From the NCBI GenBank assembly GCA_031213475.1, contig JARUPZ010000025.1:1860001-1924000 (forward strand): a DNA stretch of 64,000 nt, read 5' to 3'. This DNA comes from Nereocystis luetkeana (Eukaryota; Sar; Phaeophyceae; Laminariales; Laminariaceae). Positions 20,652 through 30,788 of the stretch are shown piece after piece; the first letter of the stretch is position 1, and every line of letters starts with the position of its first letter. Made by a program: the position numbers and the translations under genes. The notes below the pieces were generated by a model. It was given only the letters and a program-made list of their open reading frames with translations, was not told the DNA's origin and did no database searches.

Positions 20652-20968
20652 GTTTTTTCATCACTTTTGCTTTCCACCATAAATTTTACACTAAGCGATC
20701 TTCTGGACAAGCCGTGGTCGCGGTTGTCGCCCCTTTCTCCCCCCCGGTACGTGCCTTCATTGTTATCGCGCATATCATAGGTCCAGCATTCCCACTGCTC
20801 GTCGATTTTCATCGAATGTTGCTTACTCACGCTCCAGCGCTTTCCGCTAATCAATGTTGATGCAACAAAAAGACCTTGCGAGTATGCACACGGCGATACT
20901 CGAACGCACGAAATTGATGTTGGTACATAGGCACGCGAACCACGTACCAAAGCCACCGGGGACGCCGG
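20652..20968 (-). mobile_element. SINE family S2, full-length
   Basis: TCACTTTTGCTTTCCACCAT, GATCTTCTGGACAAGCCGTG, core GGTACGTGCCTTCATTGTTA..TTTTCATCGAATGTTGC, body ACTCACGCTCCAGCGCTTTC, head CCAAAGCCACCGGGGACGCC. Directly abuts the preceding LINE tail. Confidence 0.8.
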
Positions 20969-21107
20969 CATTAACTCGTTTTGTATTTGTCTACCACATC
21001 GCCCACGGGGAGACACGACCCTTTTCTCTTTTCTTTTTTTTTCTTCCGATTTCTTTTTTTTGTTTTATTGTTTTTCTCTTTTTATGAAGGTGTATGCCCA
21101 CTCAAAA

Positions 21108-21536
21108 CCTGTGTGTTCTTCATATTAAACCGTTCTTTCTACCCGTCGACACCCAGCACAACCAGTGTCCGTGCCGATTCTTCAATCCTAGAAGAGATAC
21201 AAGTTCTGTGGTCGCGAAGCTACGCCACAGAGATACTACGTTCCCACGTATGCAGTAAGCACAGCAGTGGGCAATGCAATGCCATGTCATGAAGACCCGC
21301 CCTGGATACGACAGGCACGACATACACATTCTATGAAATAGAGAAACGAAAGGAAACAGACTGCAGAGAAAAAACAAAAAAAACAAGAAGGCAAATCGAA
21401 AGAGAAGAAGATAAAATGAAAAAATGGAAGAAACAGACTGTCGTGCCCCCCCCGCAGGGTATGTGGCAGACACTTGTAGATAATGAGCTGGAAGAAAAAG
21501 AAAAAAGAAGACAAATACCGCTTGTTGTTGTTGTAG

Positions 21537-21591
<55 letters not shown>

Positions 21592-22330
21592 GGTTGTTGT
21601 TGTTGTTGTTGTCTTCACATTAAATCGTCCTTTCTACCCAGCTTCATCAGCACACCCAGTGTCCGTCCTGATTTTCTATCCTAGAGAGATACTGATTCTT
21701 CTGTGGTCACACACTGTGAGACAGAGGGAGACAAAAAAAAAAAACTGAATCGCAAATTCAAGTGTCAAGCAAGTGAAGTGTCAGCGTACCGCGTCCGAGA
21801 ACACAACAACACAAGCAAAAACCGGACAAATAAGACAAGAAGACAAAAAACAAGAAAAAACAAAAATCTGAAATGAAAAAAAGAAGAAAGAGAAAAATAT
21901 AAAACAGGATGCAAACGACGTAAGGAAAGGCTCTCTACTTGTAAACAAAGGAAGACAAATGACCAATGGAAAATAACAGGCAAACCAAAGCACAATGCAC
22001 CCTCCATCCAGGTAGAGGCAGCAGTTTGTGGTACGAGTAGCGTAGCCAGGTTCTCCCTGCTAGTCCGCCTGGTACTTCGCTACCTTGACCGCCGTCCCCG
22101 TCCTGCGTTCGTCGACTACGCCCAGCCCCTTGGCGTCAGACGATACGAAACACGCATAGCAGGCTCGTTGTCTACCCACGCTACACGACTCCTTCAATAA
22201 GGCGTATCAACCGAAAAAAGGAAGGGAAGGAAAGAAGAGAAATACATAAAATGGAAATCATAGAGGATCAGCGAGAGAAGGAAAAAAACAAAAAGAAGAG
22301 TAGACAAAAGGGAGACCACGTTGGAACCAG
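21108..22330 (-). mobile_element. LINE 3' end, subfamily C, long copy split by a C' element
   Basis: Minus-strand copy: tail side GTGTTCTTCATATTAAACCG..GTCGACACCCAGCACAACC, ATACACATTCTATGAAATAG, TCGTGCCCCCCCCGCAGGGT. It resumes at 21942 with ACTTGTAAACAAAGG, GCAGTTTGTGGTACGAGTAG, GCCCCTTGGCGTCAGACGAT and ACCAGCTGCACCAGTTGGCG. The gap 21521-21941 is a C' unit with its own tail. Confidence 0.7.
21521..21941 (-). mobile_element. LINE 3' end, subfamily C', inserted in a subfamily C copy
   Basis: (TTG)n at 21521-21612, then TCTTCACATTAAATCGTCCT, CACACCCAGTGTCCGTCCTG, GTGAGACAGAGGGAGAC and GTGTCAGCGTACCGCGTCCG, ending near GGAAAGGCTCTCT. The uninterrupted sequence at 16.77 kb (complement of CTCTGTTTACAAGCAGTGG) shows the target. 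Confidence 0.65.
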
Positions 22331-22680
22331 CTGCACCAGTTGGCGTCACGAGTAGTCATGTTCTACTTCCTGGTCGGCCTGGTGCCTTGCTACCCTGTCT
22401 GCCATCTCCTTCCTACTTTCGCCCACCGCAGTTTCCCTTCATCTCCTCCGGTCCCCCCCCCTCTCCGCATTCCCTTGGTCGGGTTTTCTGCCACTCCTCC
22501 TGTTGCCCCCCCCCCCCCCCCCCCCATTCCCTTAGACACCACCCATGTACGATGGCATGGCATTGCATTGTCTACTCCGTGTACTGCGTAACACGGGGTT
22601 CGGTAGTATCTCCGTGGCGTAATGTTGTGACCATGTTTATTCCGATTTGTGTTTATGTTTCTCTGTTTTTCATGTGATTC
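22321..22680. mobile_element. scrambled LINE untranslated fragments
   Basis: 22321-22530 (ACCAGCTGCACCAGTTGGCG, CTTCCTGGTCGGCCTGGTGC, CCTTGGTCGGGTTTTCTGCC, a C run) is the inverse of 26570-26790. From 22550 the plus-strand order resumes (GATGGCATGGCATTGCATTG). The junction marks a rearrangement or insertion. Confidence 0.5.
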
Positions 22681-22845
22681 GTTGTTTCGTTTTTGTTTCT
22701 TTTGTCATCTCCCCTTCATAGAACGTGTCTGTCGTGCCTGTCATATCCATGATGAACATAGCGTTGCATCGTCTACAATGCTCACTGCATAAACAATGTG
22801 AGCATCCCTTTGGCGGTTTGTGACCACGTAACTTGGATCTCTCTA

Positions 22846-22943
22846 TTAACCCTTTTAGGACCGCAGTCCCGTTTTGGGGACAAACTACTTGGACTTTGAC
22901 CGGTTTGTCCCTGAAACGGGACTGCGGTTCTAAAGGGGTTAAT
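22846..22943. mobile_element. MITE family B, inserted in a LINE 3' end
   Basis: TTAACCCTTTTAGGACCGCA..GTCCCGTTTTGGGGACAAAC and GGTTTGTCCCTGAAACGGGA..CTGCGGTTCTAAAGGGGTTAA. The flanks CTTGGATCTCTCTA and TAGGATTGGAGAATCGGCAC are continuous in other LINE ends (TCTCTTCTAGGATTGAAGAA; also TCTTCTAATAGGATTG at 27.74 kb), which locates the insertion exactly. Confidence 0.9.
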
Positions 22944-22972
22944 AGGATTGGAGAATCGGCACGGACACGTCA

Positions 22973-23652
22973 CACGTTTCGTATTGTCTGACGCCAAGGG
23001 GCTGGGCATAGTTGACGAACGCAGGGCGGAGACGGCAGTCTGGGTAGCAAGGTACCAGGCGGATTAGCAGGGAGAACCTGACTATACTACTCGTACCACA
23101 AACTGCTGCCGCCACCTGGAAGGTGCTTTGGGCTTTGGTCTGCCTGTTATTGCCCCTTCATTATTTTTCCTTGTTACTTTGTTCCTTGGTTCTTTGTCTT
23201 ACTCTGTTTACAAGCGGTGGTGTTTTTTCTTCTTATTATTTTTTTTTGTTTGTTTCTTTTTTCCAGCTCATTATTTTTCAAGTGTTGGCCACATCGCCTG
23301 CGGGGGGGGGCACGACAGATTGTTTCTCCTAGATTTTGCTTTCATTTTTTTCTTTTTCTCTTTTGATTTGTCTACCTTGTTTTTGTTTTCTCTTTGATTG
23401 TTTCTTTTCGTTTCACTATTTCATAGATTGCGTATGTCGTGCCTGTCGTATCTAGTATGATGACATGGCTTTGCATTGCCCACTGCAGTGCATACTGCAC
23501 ACGTGGCAACGTAGTAGTATATCTCTGTGGCGTAGCTTTGTGACCACATAACTTGTATCTCTTCTAGGATTGAAGAATCGGCACGGACACTGGTTGTGCT
23601 AGATGTCGACGGGTAGAAAGAACGGTTTAATGTGAAGAACACACACACACGC
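22973..23652 (+). mobile_element. LINE 3' end, subfamily C, near-duplicate of the 16.5-17.2 kb copy
   Basis: GTTTCGTATTGTCTGACGCC through GGTTTAATGTGAAGAACACA and an AC tail, matching 16541-17218 almost base for base apart from T-run and small substitutions. A second short tail (TGGATGTCGACTGGTAGAAA..GGTTGAATGTGAA) follows at 23655-23697. Confidence 0.8.
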
Positions 23653-23785
23653 TGGATGTCGACTGGTAGAAATAACGGTTGAATGTGAATTACACAACAT
23701 GCCGTATACCGTATACCAGGTACCAGGTACCAGGCACCGCCCTAGGCGGAAATACAAGGACCGTTGGATGTTCCCATTTACGTCC

Positions 23786-23883
23786 ATTAACGCTTTTGGC
23801 ACCGTAGTCCCGTTTTGGGGACAAACTACTAACATTTTGTATGGTTTGTCCCCATAAGAGAACTGCAGTTCTAAACGGGTCAA
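23786..23883. mobile_element. MITE family B
   Basis: TTAACGCTTTTGGCACCGTA..GTCCCGTTTTGGGGACAAAC and GGTTTGTCCCCATAAGAGAA..CTGCAGTTCTAAACGGGTCAA. Confidence 0.75.
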
Positions 23884-23990
23884 CGCTCCTGATGACTGAA
23901 GAAGGCGCACGACCGTCCTGGCTGGGATTATTTTTTCCCGAGTTTTTTTTCTTCACATAGAGCGGACGGCACACACAAAGTAAACAAGGC

Positions 23991-24003
23991 TGTGTTGTTG
24001 TGG

Positions 24004-24069
<66 letters not shown>

Positions 24070-24420
24070 TCACATTAAATTGTCCTGTTTACCCAGCTTC
24101 ATCAGCACACCCGGTGTCCGTCCTGATTCCCTATCCAAGAGATGCTGATTCTGTGGTCATGGACTGTGAGACAGAGGAAAACCAAAAACCAAAAAATAAT
24201 CACAAATTCAAGTGTCACACGCAAGTGAAATACCAGCGTACCGGATACGATAACACAACAACACAGGCAGAGACCAGAAAAATAAGAAGAAAAAGATGAT
24301 AAAACAAAACAAAAAAAATGAAATGAAACAGAATACAAACGACGCAATCACTTCAGAAAGGCTGCGAGACGGAAAGCATACGCACACTCGGGAAGGACAC
24401 ATATCTGCTGCGCGGACGAA
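23991..24420 (-). mobile_element. LINE 3' end, subfamily C', with ~75-bp (AAC)n tail
   Basis: (TTG)n 23991-24069, then TTCACATTAAATTGTCCTGT, CACACCCGGTGTCCGTCCTG, CTGTGAGACAGAGG, TACCAGCGTACCGGATACGA and AATACAAACGACGCAATCAC. Confidence 0.7.
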
Positions 24421-24696
24421 ACAACACGAAGGAGAGGGAGACACGGGCAAACGTCTGTAAGAGGTAGTCGAACCGATACCTGGTACCTATTAATAGCCAC
24501 CCGATCTATTATTTCGTTTCTGCGTCCGTCGACGGCTGTATCAGTACGGCTGCCCTTTCCCCCTCCCTCCCTCCCTCCCCTTGTCGCCGTTCTTGGCGCC
24601 CTCAGCTGCGCGGCGCAGCCGGTGGGAACAAGAAGAAAGGACCTTACCGAGATATTTCCATGAGCGCATCGCTCGACGTTGGTGTTCTCTGAGTTT

Positions 24697-24799
24697 TTAA
24701 CCCTTTCAAGACTGCAGTCTTGTTTAGGGTACACACCACACAAATTACAAGTACTTTGTCCCCAAAACGGGACTTTGCAGTTTGCCTTGAAAGGGCTGA
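24697..24799. mobile_element. MITE family B
   Basis: TTAACCCTTTCAAGACTGCA..GTCTTGTTTAGGGTACACAC and CTTTGTCCCCAAAACGGGAC..CCTTGAAAGGGCTGACC. A further half copy (GGACTGAAGTACCGTTTTCG..GGACAATCC) lies at 24820-24875. Confidence 0.7.
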
Positions 24800-24928
24800 C
24801 CGTATTAATATTAATAGTAGGACTGAAGTACCGTTTTCGGGACAATCCACATTAACTACCGCTCGTCCCTAAATCAAGGTATTTTTTTGTACCTGGTATT
24901 ATTGTGGTATTCGAATCAAAACTTTCCT

Positions 24929-25037
24929 ATTACGGGGGACCGTAGCAAAAATGACCCAATATTGTTGGTAGTAATAGCGAAATATATAGGTTTTTGTGTG
25001 TACCGTGGGTCCTATTTCAGATGCCCCCTCGTCATAT
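24929..25037 (-). mobile_element. MITE family A
   Basis: TATTACGGGGGACCGTAGCA..AATGACCCAATATTG and GTGGGTCCTATTTCAGATGC..CCCCTCGTCATATT. Diverged right end. Confidence 0.7.
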
Positions 25038-25043
25038 TATTTC

Positions 25044-25210
25044 CAGGGACAAACTTGGTGAGTAGTTCATCCCCAAAATGGGGCTGCAACCCTGAGGTCG
25101 AGGACTACAGTCACGTTTTGGCAACGCTTGTTAGGACTGCATTCCCATATTTGGGACAAGCTGCTTGGTATTATTTGGATGGTTCGTCCCCAGACCGAGG
25201 GACTACTCCC
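25044..25210. mobile_element. two family B fragments
   Basis: GTTCATCCCCAAAATGGGGC..TGCAACCCTGAGG (right arm, 25063-25104), then TTAGGACTGCATTCCCATAT..TTGGGACAAGCTGCTTGG and GTTCGTCCCCAGACCGAGGG (25130-25205). They border the LINE copy that follows. Confidence 0.5.
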
Positions 25211-27836
25211 GGAGGAACAGTGCGGCTTCCGCCCCCGCGCGATCAACGATTGATATGTTCGTCGTGCGCCGGTTGCAAGAGCTTGAACAACAGAGGGAAA
25301 CCCCCCTGTACGTGTGAATCATCGATCTGCAGAAAGCGGACGAATCTGTCGACCGAGAGCTGCTTTGGGGGGTACTCAAAACGCTTTGGTATACCGACCA
25401 AGATGCTCACCAATATCCGTAAGTTTCACGACGGCATATACGGGCTCGCGTTCGTATGGATGACGTCGAGCTCTCGGAATGGTTTGATGTCACGCAGGGG
25501 CCGCGGCAAGGCTGCGTGCTGTCGCAGCTATCGTTCCAACGTGTTATTCGCTGCTGCGTTACACGCCGTTTTGATACGCTTCAGCGAGCACGAAGTCATG
25601 GTAAGGAATTTGGTCTAACTCAACTCTATATTCCCGAAGTGGTCGGAAATGAGGGGCAGGAGCCGTTGGTATGCGTGCGAAGGGTTGTATGGAGCAAGCT
25701 TTACGCCGATGACGCAGGAATTATCTGGAAGTCGGCTGAATCCCGCTTTGGTGACGACAGTCATCGTGACTGTCTTCGAAGCAGCGGGCGTCACGGTATC
25801 GGAAAAGAAGATGTTTCTACGAAGATCAGGCCAGACAGTCCTCGCCCCACCGCTGGTCATCGAAGCTGGGGGCCAGAGGTGTACACGGATGGCCCACTTC
25901 GTATACCTAGGCGGTATTATCCACGAAAACGCTGACCTCTCGCTCGAAATCGACCGACGGATCGGCCTCATGCGGGCATGCCTTAAACGGTTCGGCCCGG
26001 AGCTGAATGATAGGACGACCGCCCCCCTTAAAAGTCCGAATGCTGAAGGCCGAGGTGATTTGAGACCCTGCTGTACGGGTGTGACGTGGACCCTCAGAGC
26101 GGAACACTTTGCCAAGCTTCGAACGGCTCACCACCGAACCCGCTTGCGACCCACTGGCTTCCAGGGCCGACTTCGTACTGACCACGCCACCCTCTCGTAC
26201 GCGAAGGCCCTGGAGAGGACAAGTTGCCAGAGCATCGAAACGACCATCCTAGGACGGCGGCTCCTTTTCCCGGAGGCAATGGCACGGCAGAGCGAGGAGC
26301 GATCACCCAGTCGAGTACCGTTCGGGACGATGGCTGGGGGGGAGAACCCGAGACCTGGCGGACGGTTCGAGACTTGGCATAGATGCATGGTCGAAGGCCT
26401 GAGGGAGTTCCGAGCCACCGAAGGGTCAACGGAGTTTGCCTCCTCGGTGATTGGGGTTAAAACCACGCTGTGGTACCGGGGGGTCCTTGAAGCAGCCGAA
26501 CGGTTCATGGTGAGGTGGCAGGAGGCTGAGGCTGAGCTGAGTAGGCAGTGCCGCACATCTGCCGTGGGTAGTGTCCAAGGGAATGGCGGGTGGGGGGGGG
26601 GGCAACAGGAGGAGTGGCAGAAAGTCCGACCAAGGGAATGCGGAGAGGGTGGGGGGAACAGGAGGTGCAGAAGGGAGACTGCGGTGGACGAAAGTATAAA
26701 AGAGATGTCAGACAGGGTAGCAAGACACCAGGCCGACTACTGTAGGAAGTCGAACATGACTACACTACTCTTGCCACCAACTGGTGCAGCTGGTTCGAAC
26801 GTGGCCTTTTTTTGATCTTGCCTTCTTCTTGTTTTTTTCTTCGTTGCGCTGATCCTCTGTGATTTTCATTTTACTTCTCCCTCTTCCTTTGTTCGATTGA
26901 TAAGCCTTTGTTGAAGGAGTGGTGTGGCGTGGGTGGATGACGAGCCTGCTTTGCTTGTTTCGTATCGTCGGACGCCAAGGGGCTGGGCGTAGTTGACGAA
27001 CGCAGGGCGGAGACGGCAGTCAGGGTAGCAAGGTACCATGCGGACTAGCAGGGAGAACCTGGCTATGCTACTCGTACCACAAACTGCTGCAGCTAGCTGG
27101 AGCGTGCTTCGTGCTTTGGTCTGCCTGTTATTTTCCCTTTCTTCAGTCTAAGGCTCATTGTTATCGGAGAGCATTTTTTCCAAAATTTCCAAAGTTGGAA
27201 ATAATTGGAGATATGTATCAATATACGGAGGCGTTCTGTCACTATTCGTGAAATTCTCCAGAAGCAAAAATATCAAGTTTGTTAACATTCCAATATTTGG
27301 ATGAAAAAAACAGGAAGACATGGAAGACTGAAAAATTGCGCGAAAAAAATGTCGAAAAATTGGAAAAAAAGCTCCGATAAGAATGACCCCAAAGAATGAC
27401 CCTAAATCTGTTTACAAGTTGTGGTGTTTTTTTTTTTTTTTTTTTTTTTCGAGCTCTTCTGTTGAAGTGTATGCCACACCTCCTCCGGGGGGGGCACGAC
27501 AGTTTGTTCCTTCTATTTTTTCTCTTCTTCTTTCTCTTGATTTGTATTAATTGTTTTTCGTTTTTTCTTGTTTCCTTTCGTTTATCTATTTCATAGAATG
27601 CGTATGTCGGGCCTGTCGTATTCAGTATGATGACATGGCGTTGCATTGCCCACTACTACTGTGCTTGCTGCATACCCTGGTACCTGGTACGTGGCAACGT
27701 GGTATCTCTGGCGTAGCTGTGTGACCACAAAACGTGTATCTCTTCTAATAGGATTGAAGAATCGGCACGGACAATGGTTGTACTAGATGTCGACGGGTAG
27801 AAAACGGTTTAATGTGAAGAACACAACACACTGTAT
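25207..27836 (+). mobile_element. LINE (non-LTR retrotransposon), 5'-truncated, with decayed reverse transcriptase and long 3' UTR
   Basis: Reverse-transcriptase blocks appear in order but in different frames: EEQCGFRP (25215), KRFGIPTKMLTNIRKFHDGI (25380), QGPRQGCVLSQLSF (25497; the family normally reads GxxQGCxxSPxLF), LYADDAGI (25700, the catalytic Y-A-D-D), EAAGVTVSEKKMFLRR (25779), HFVYLGGIIHENADLSLEI (25896) and the C-terminal TWTLRAEHFAKLRTAHH region (26090). At least three frame changes separate them, so the copy is dead. No endonuclease domain is visible; the 5' part is missing. From ~26560 the sequence is untranslated and identical in layout to the subfamily C fragments seen throughout, ending GGTTTAATGTGAAGAACACA. 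It identifies those fragments as 3' ends of this LINE. The clade cannot be set by eye. Confidence 0.85.
27147..27398. mobile_element. ~250-bp MITE inserted in the LINE 3' UTR
   Basis: AAGGCTCATTGTTATCGGAG..AGCATTTTTTCC at the left faces GGAAAAAAAGCTCCGATAAG..AATGACCCC at the right (imperfect ~30-bp inverted repeat). Other LINE ends run directly from CCTTGGTTCTTTGTC to TCTGTTTACAAG without this block. Confidence 0.65.
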
Positions 27837-28150
27837 ACAGAAGGCCGACGTACACATTACGGTCGTTTCTAACGACCGAATGAAATAGCAAAAATCTTGC
27901 TATCTTGGCGAGACATAATTGTGGCAACGTGGTATCTCTGGCGTAGCTGTGTGACCACAAAACGTGTATCTCTTCTAATAGGATTGAAGAATCGGCACGG
28001 ACAATGGTTGTACTAGATGTCGACGGGTAGAAAACGGTTTAATGTGAAGAACACAACACACTGTATACAGAAGGCCGACGTACACATTACGGTCGTTTCT
28101 AACGACCGAATGAAATAGCAAAAATCTTGCTATCTTGGCGAGACATAATT
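27691..28150 (+). repeat. 230-bp perfect direct tandem duplication
   Basis: 27691-27920 and 27921-28150 are identical base for base by eye. Each holds the last ~130 bp of the LINE end (GTGGCAACGTGGTATCTCTG to GTGAAGAACACAACACAC) plus ~95 bp of flank ending TTGGCGAGACATAATT. This is either very recent or an assembly duplication. Confidence 0.9.
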
Positions 28151-28152
28151 TC

Positions 28153-28251
28153 TTTAACCCTTTTAGAACCGCAGTCCCATATGTGGGGACAAGCCAGTCA
28201 AACTTCAAGTAGTTTGTCCCCAAAACGGGACTGCGGTTCCAAAGGGGTTAT
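28153..28251. mobile_element. MITE family B
   Basis: TTTAACCCTTTTAGAACCGC..AGTCCCATATGTGGGGACAA and GTTTGTCCCCAAAACGGGAC..TGCGGTTCCAAAGGGGTTA. The arms are clean. Confidence 0.85.
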
Positions 28252-28356
28252 AACCCGTTTAGAAATCCAGTCCCGTTTTGGGGACAATCCACTCAAAATC
28301 CAAGTAAGTTGTCCCCAATTGTCCCCAAAACGAAACTGCAGTCCTAAAAGGGTTAA
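28250..28356. mobile_element. MITE family B, adjacent to the previous copy
   Basis: TAACCCGTTTAGAAATCCAG..TCCCGTTTTGGGGACAAT and GTCCCCAATTGTCCCCAAAA..CTGCAGTCCTAAAAGGGTTAA. The GTCCCCAATT repeat is a small internal duplication. Confidence 0.8.
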
Positions 28357-29525
28357 AGCCGTGTATCGTGAAACACTGCATATGTCGCATTATTTGGCAC
28401 GTGTTCGCATCATAACGCCCTCAGATTTTATTCAAACCCCTTGCAGCAGAAACGGGTAGCCGACGGCACGCCGACGCGCTCTATATGGAGTAAATGCTGC
28501 CACAGAAAGTATTTCAGGCACAGCCCACGTACGTCAGAGGTCGGCAGTCCTTCCAGCCCGGCCAAAATCCCCTGGGAAAAGCTGGGACGGCTGCTGTTTG
28601 TGATCCTGTTTTAGCCCCCGCACAAAAACGACGCCCATGTCTCATCCACCCGGGGCTCACGGCCAGTGTCGCCAGCCCCATCATCGCTGTCATCAATGCC
28701 ACCTGGTACCCTACGTATCTCCCTCTATTTCACAAGTTAGAGCGAGTCTAGCGTGGGGCGTCGTGGAGTGGTCTGGTTTGTACAACCTTGCGTTGGCGTT
28801 ATTGGGCTAAAATAGCAAAACAAAATACCAGGTACCCTGGTAGCAAATATCACTTTCCGTAAACTTGCCAACGAAGCAGAACGGAAATATCCCAAAGAAA
28901 AAACTTTGTAAGTTTTTTTTCGCTATTTTGGCAAGTCCACTTGCTATTTCGGCAAATAATTTGCCAAAAATGCCCCTTACACTAAAGAGGGAAAATGGAA
29001 AGAAACGAAAAACAAATCGAAAGAGAAGATGAAGCATGAAAGGAAAAAGTGTCGAGCCCCAACCGAAGGGAAGTGGTAGACGATAGAGAACAAGCTACGT
29101 AGAGAAACAAAAGAGCTGGGCATCCCTACTATTTTCTTGTTCTGAAATTAAAAAACGTTTTGGGATGTTGAATGCTTTTTTTTTATACCTGGTACCTTCT
29201 TTTAATAGCAGAAGCTAACTGGAAAATACTTGGATGAAAAAAACGTAAAAACCCATGAGTGCCTAATAATTTCAACACGTTACCTGCTGAAATTACTGAA
29301 CCAACTGCAGGGGCTTCCACACGAGCCTCAGAATACTGTTGTGTGAAACACGCGTGCTGCCACAGGTACAGCAACAACGCTGCTGCTGCAGCGCGATTTG
29401 CGTGGGCAGCCGAGTGTGGTCGAAAGTTACATCCCCTTCTTCGGTACAACCTTTTTTATTTCTGTACTGGTATATATATCCCACTACTTTACTGCTGTGT
29501 CCCGTGTGTCACGCGTGGAGTGCTC
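28357..29525. other. no gene seen
   Basis: 28800-28985 has AAAATAGCAAAAC / GCTATTTTGGCAAG / GCTATTTCGGCAAA motifs that partly resemble the flank inside the 230-bp duplication. TACCAGGTACC occurs at 28826. 29035-29095 (AAAGTGTCGAGCCCCAACCG) resembles the LINE C-rich block. No coding supported. Confidence 0.35.
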
Positions 29526-29529
29526 TTGA

Positions 29530-29625
29530 TTAACCCTTTTAGAACCGCAGTCCCCTTTTGCGGAGAAACCACTCAAATTTCGAGTAGTTTGTCCCCAAAA
29601 CGGGACTGCGGCTCTAAAAGGGTTG
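29530..29625. mobile_element. MITE family B
   Basis: TTAACCCTTTTAGAACCGCA..GTCCCCTTTTGCGGAGAAAC and GTTTGTCCCCAAAACGGGAC..TGCGGCTCTAAAAGGGTT. Confidence 0.85.
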
Positions 29626-29692
29626 AGCGTTCTTTTGGTCGGCAGTCCTCGATTATGTGCGGGAGAGACCTTCCCCATGAGCGCCACAACAA

Positions 29693-29788
29693 ATCCCTTT
29701 TTAGAACTGCAGTACCGTTTGGGGGTAAACCCACTCTAATTCCAAGTAATTTGTCCCCGAAACGGGACTGCAGTACTAAGAGGGTTAC
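29693..29788. mobile_element. MITE family B
   Basis: AATCCCTTTTTAGAACTGCA..GTACCGTTTGGGGGTAAAC and TTTGTCCCCGAAACGGGACT..GCAGTACTAAGAGGGTTA. Confidence 0.8.
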
Positions 29789-29789
29789 C

Positions 29790-30705
29790 CTGCTGACAGA
29801 TATAATAAATGTTTGGCAGAATCACCAAGAAACTCTGTTAAAGTGATTCAAGTCGATAGTAAGAGTTCCGCACTATTTCCATGTACCTGTCAGTTTCGTC
29901 CCCCCCAAAATCAGGCGCTGTTCTAAAAGTGTCTTCTGCTGTACACGTCTGTATGATATGTACCGCAGTAATATGCAGATATTTAATAACGTCTTGATGC
30001 TTGTATCAGATGCGTAGGGTCCATACAATATCGCAGGCTGTATCGTTTTGAGTTTGTTCTTGCGCCACTCCCCTAGGCACGTCCCGGAGGGGAACCTCGT
30101 AACGTGTATGTGTTCTACAACTGGTAGGCTTGTGGTCTTTTAAACGGATTCAGAAAAGGTGTCTGTCTGTCTGTCTGTCTGTCCGCATGAGGGTCACTTC
30201 GTGGTCACCTACGGACGAATTTCTTTCGAAACGACTACGCCCATGCCGCCGCATCAGGCCGAAGCCCTCGCGGAGGCGATCGTCATGGTCCAAACCACAC
30301 GTCATCGGGTGCCCCGTGTGTGGAGTTATCAGGGTTGACTTCCAGTATTCATATATATATTCTGCACAACCGCTCACAAAGGTTGGTGGGGAACAACATT
30401 TTCTACAGAAGAGCATGATCTGTCCGATGCGTGCTCTATTAAAAAGCAGCTGCTGCCGCCGCCACCACCGCCGCCGACGCAGAAGCAGCAGCAGGATTCC
30501 TACTGTAGTAGCATCAGCAGCGGTAGCGGCGACATTCCCAACACTCTTCTGACAGATGCACCCCGCCCCCTCCGCCCTTCCCCCTCCCCGCTTCCCCCAT
30601 CTTTTCTCCCTCCCCTCTCTGTGCACGCCTCTTTTTCTCCTCCGCTGCTGCCCCTCTCACGCGTCTAAACAAAAAAACAAAAAAACGATAAACAGAACGC
30701 CTTGA
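29790..30705. other. no supported gene; possible upstream region of the MORN gene
   Basis: A (CTGT)n tract at 30165-30184 and a GCC/GCA-rich stretch at 30440-30530 give unreliable frames on both strands. TATATATATTCTGCACA at 30350 and the C/T-rich block at 30550-30640 lie upstream of the predicted start codon. No promoter motif can be assigned. Confidence 0.3.
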
Positions 30706-30710
30706 GCGAC

Positions 30711-30788
30711 ATGCCCGATGCATCGGACGCGCTTTCCCAGGCGGACTGCGAGGCCCACGAAGTGCGGAGGTTGAGGTGGATCTTGAGG
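30711..30788 (+). CDS. MORN gene, candidate exon 1
   Basis: ATG opens a 26-codon frame starting MPDASDALSQADCEAH, ending in phase 0 at AGG|GTGAGT, a strong donor. It is preceded by CTTGAGCGAC. The phase matches exon 2, but other upstream exons cannot be excluded. Confidence 0.45.

Noticed and set aside
22846-22943. Family B hairpins as transcription terminators
   Set aside because: They resemble strong stem-loops but occur in all contexts, including inside other repeats, lack any link to gene ends, and have transposon-like boundaries.
24887-25618. 243-codon plus-strand frame as a gene
   Set aside because: It runs from a family A element through two B fragments into out-of-frame LINE reverse transcriptase, so it is a mosaic of unrelated pieces.
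25615-26556. Long minus-strand frames opposite the LINE
   Set aside because: They are antisense shadows of the reverse-transcriptase region, whose motifs lie on the plus strand.
30130-30626. Frames of 140 and 158 codons upstream of the MORN gene
   Set aside because: They depend on CTGT and GCC-rich low-complexity DNA, overlap on opposite strands, and show no domain.
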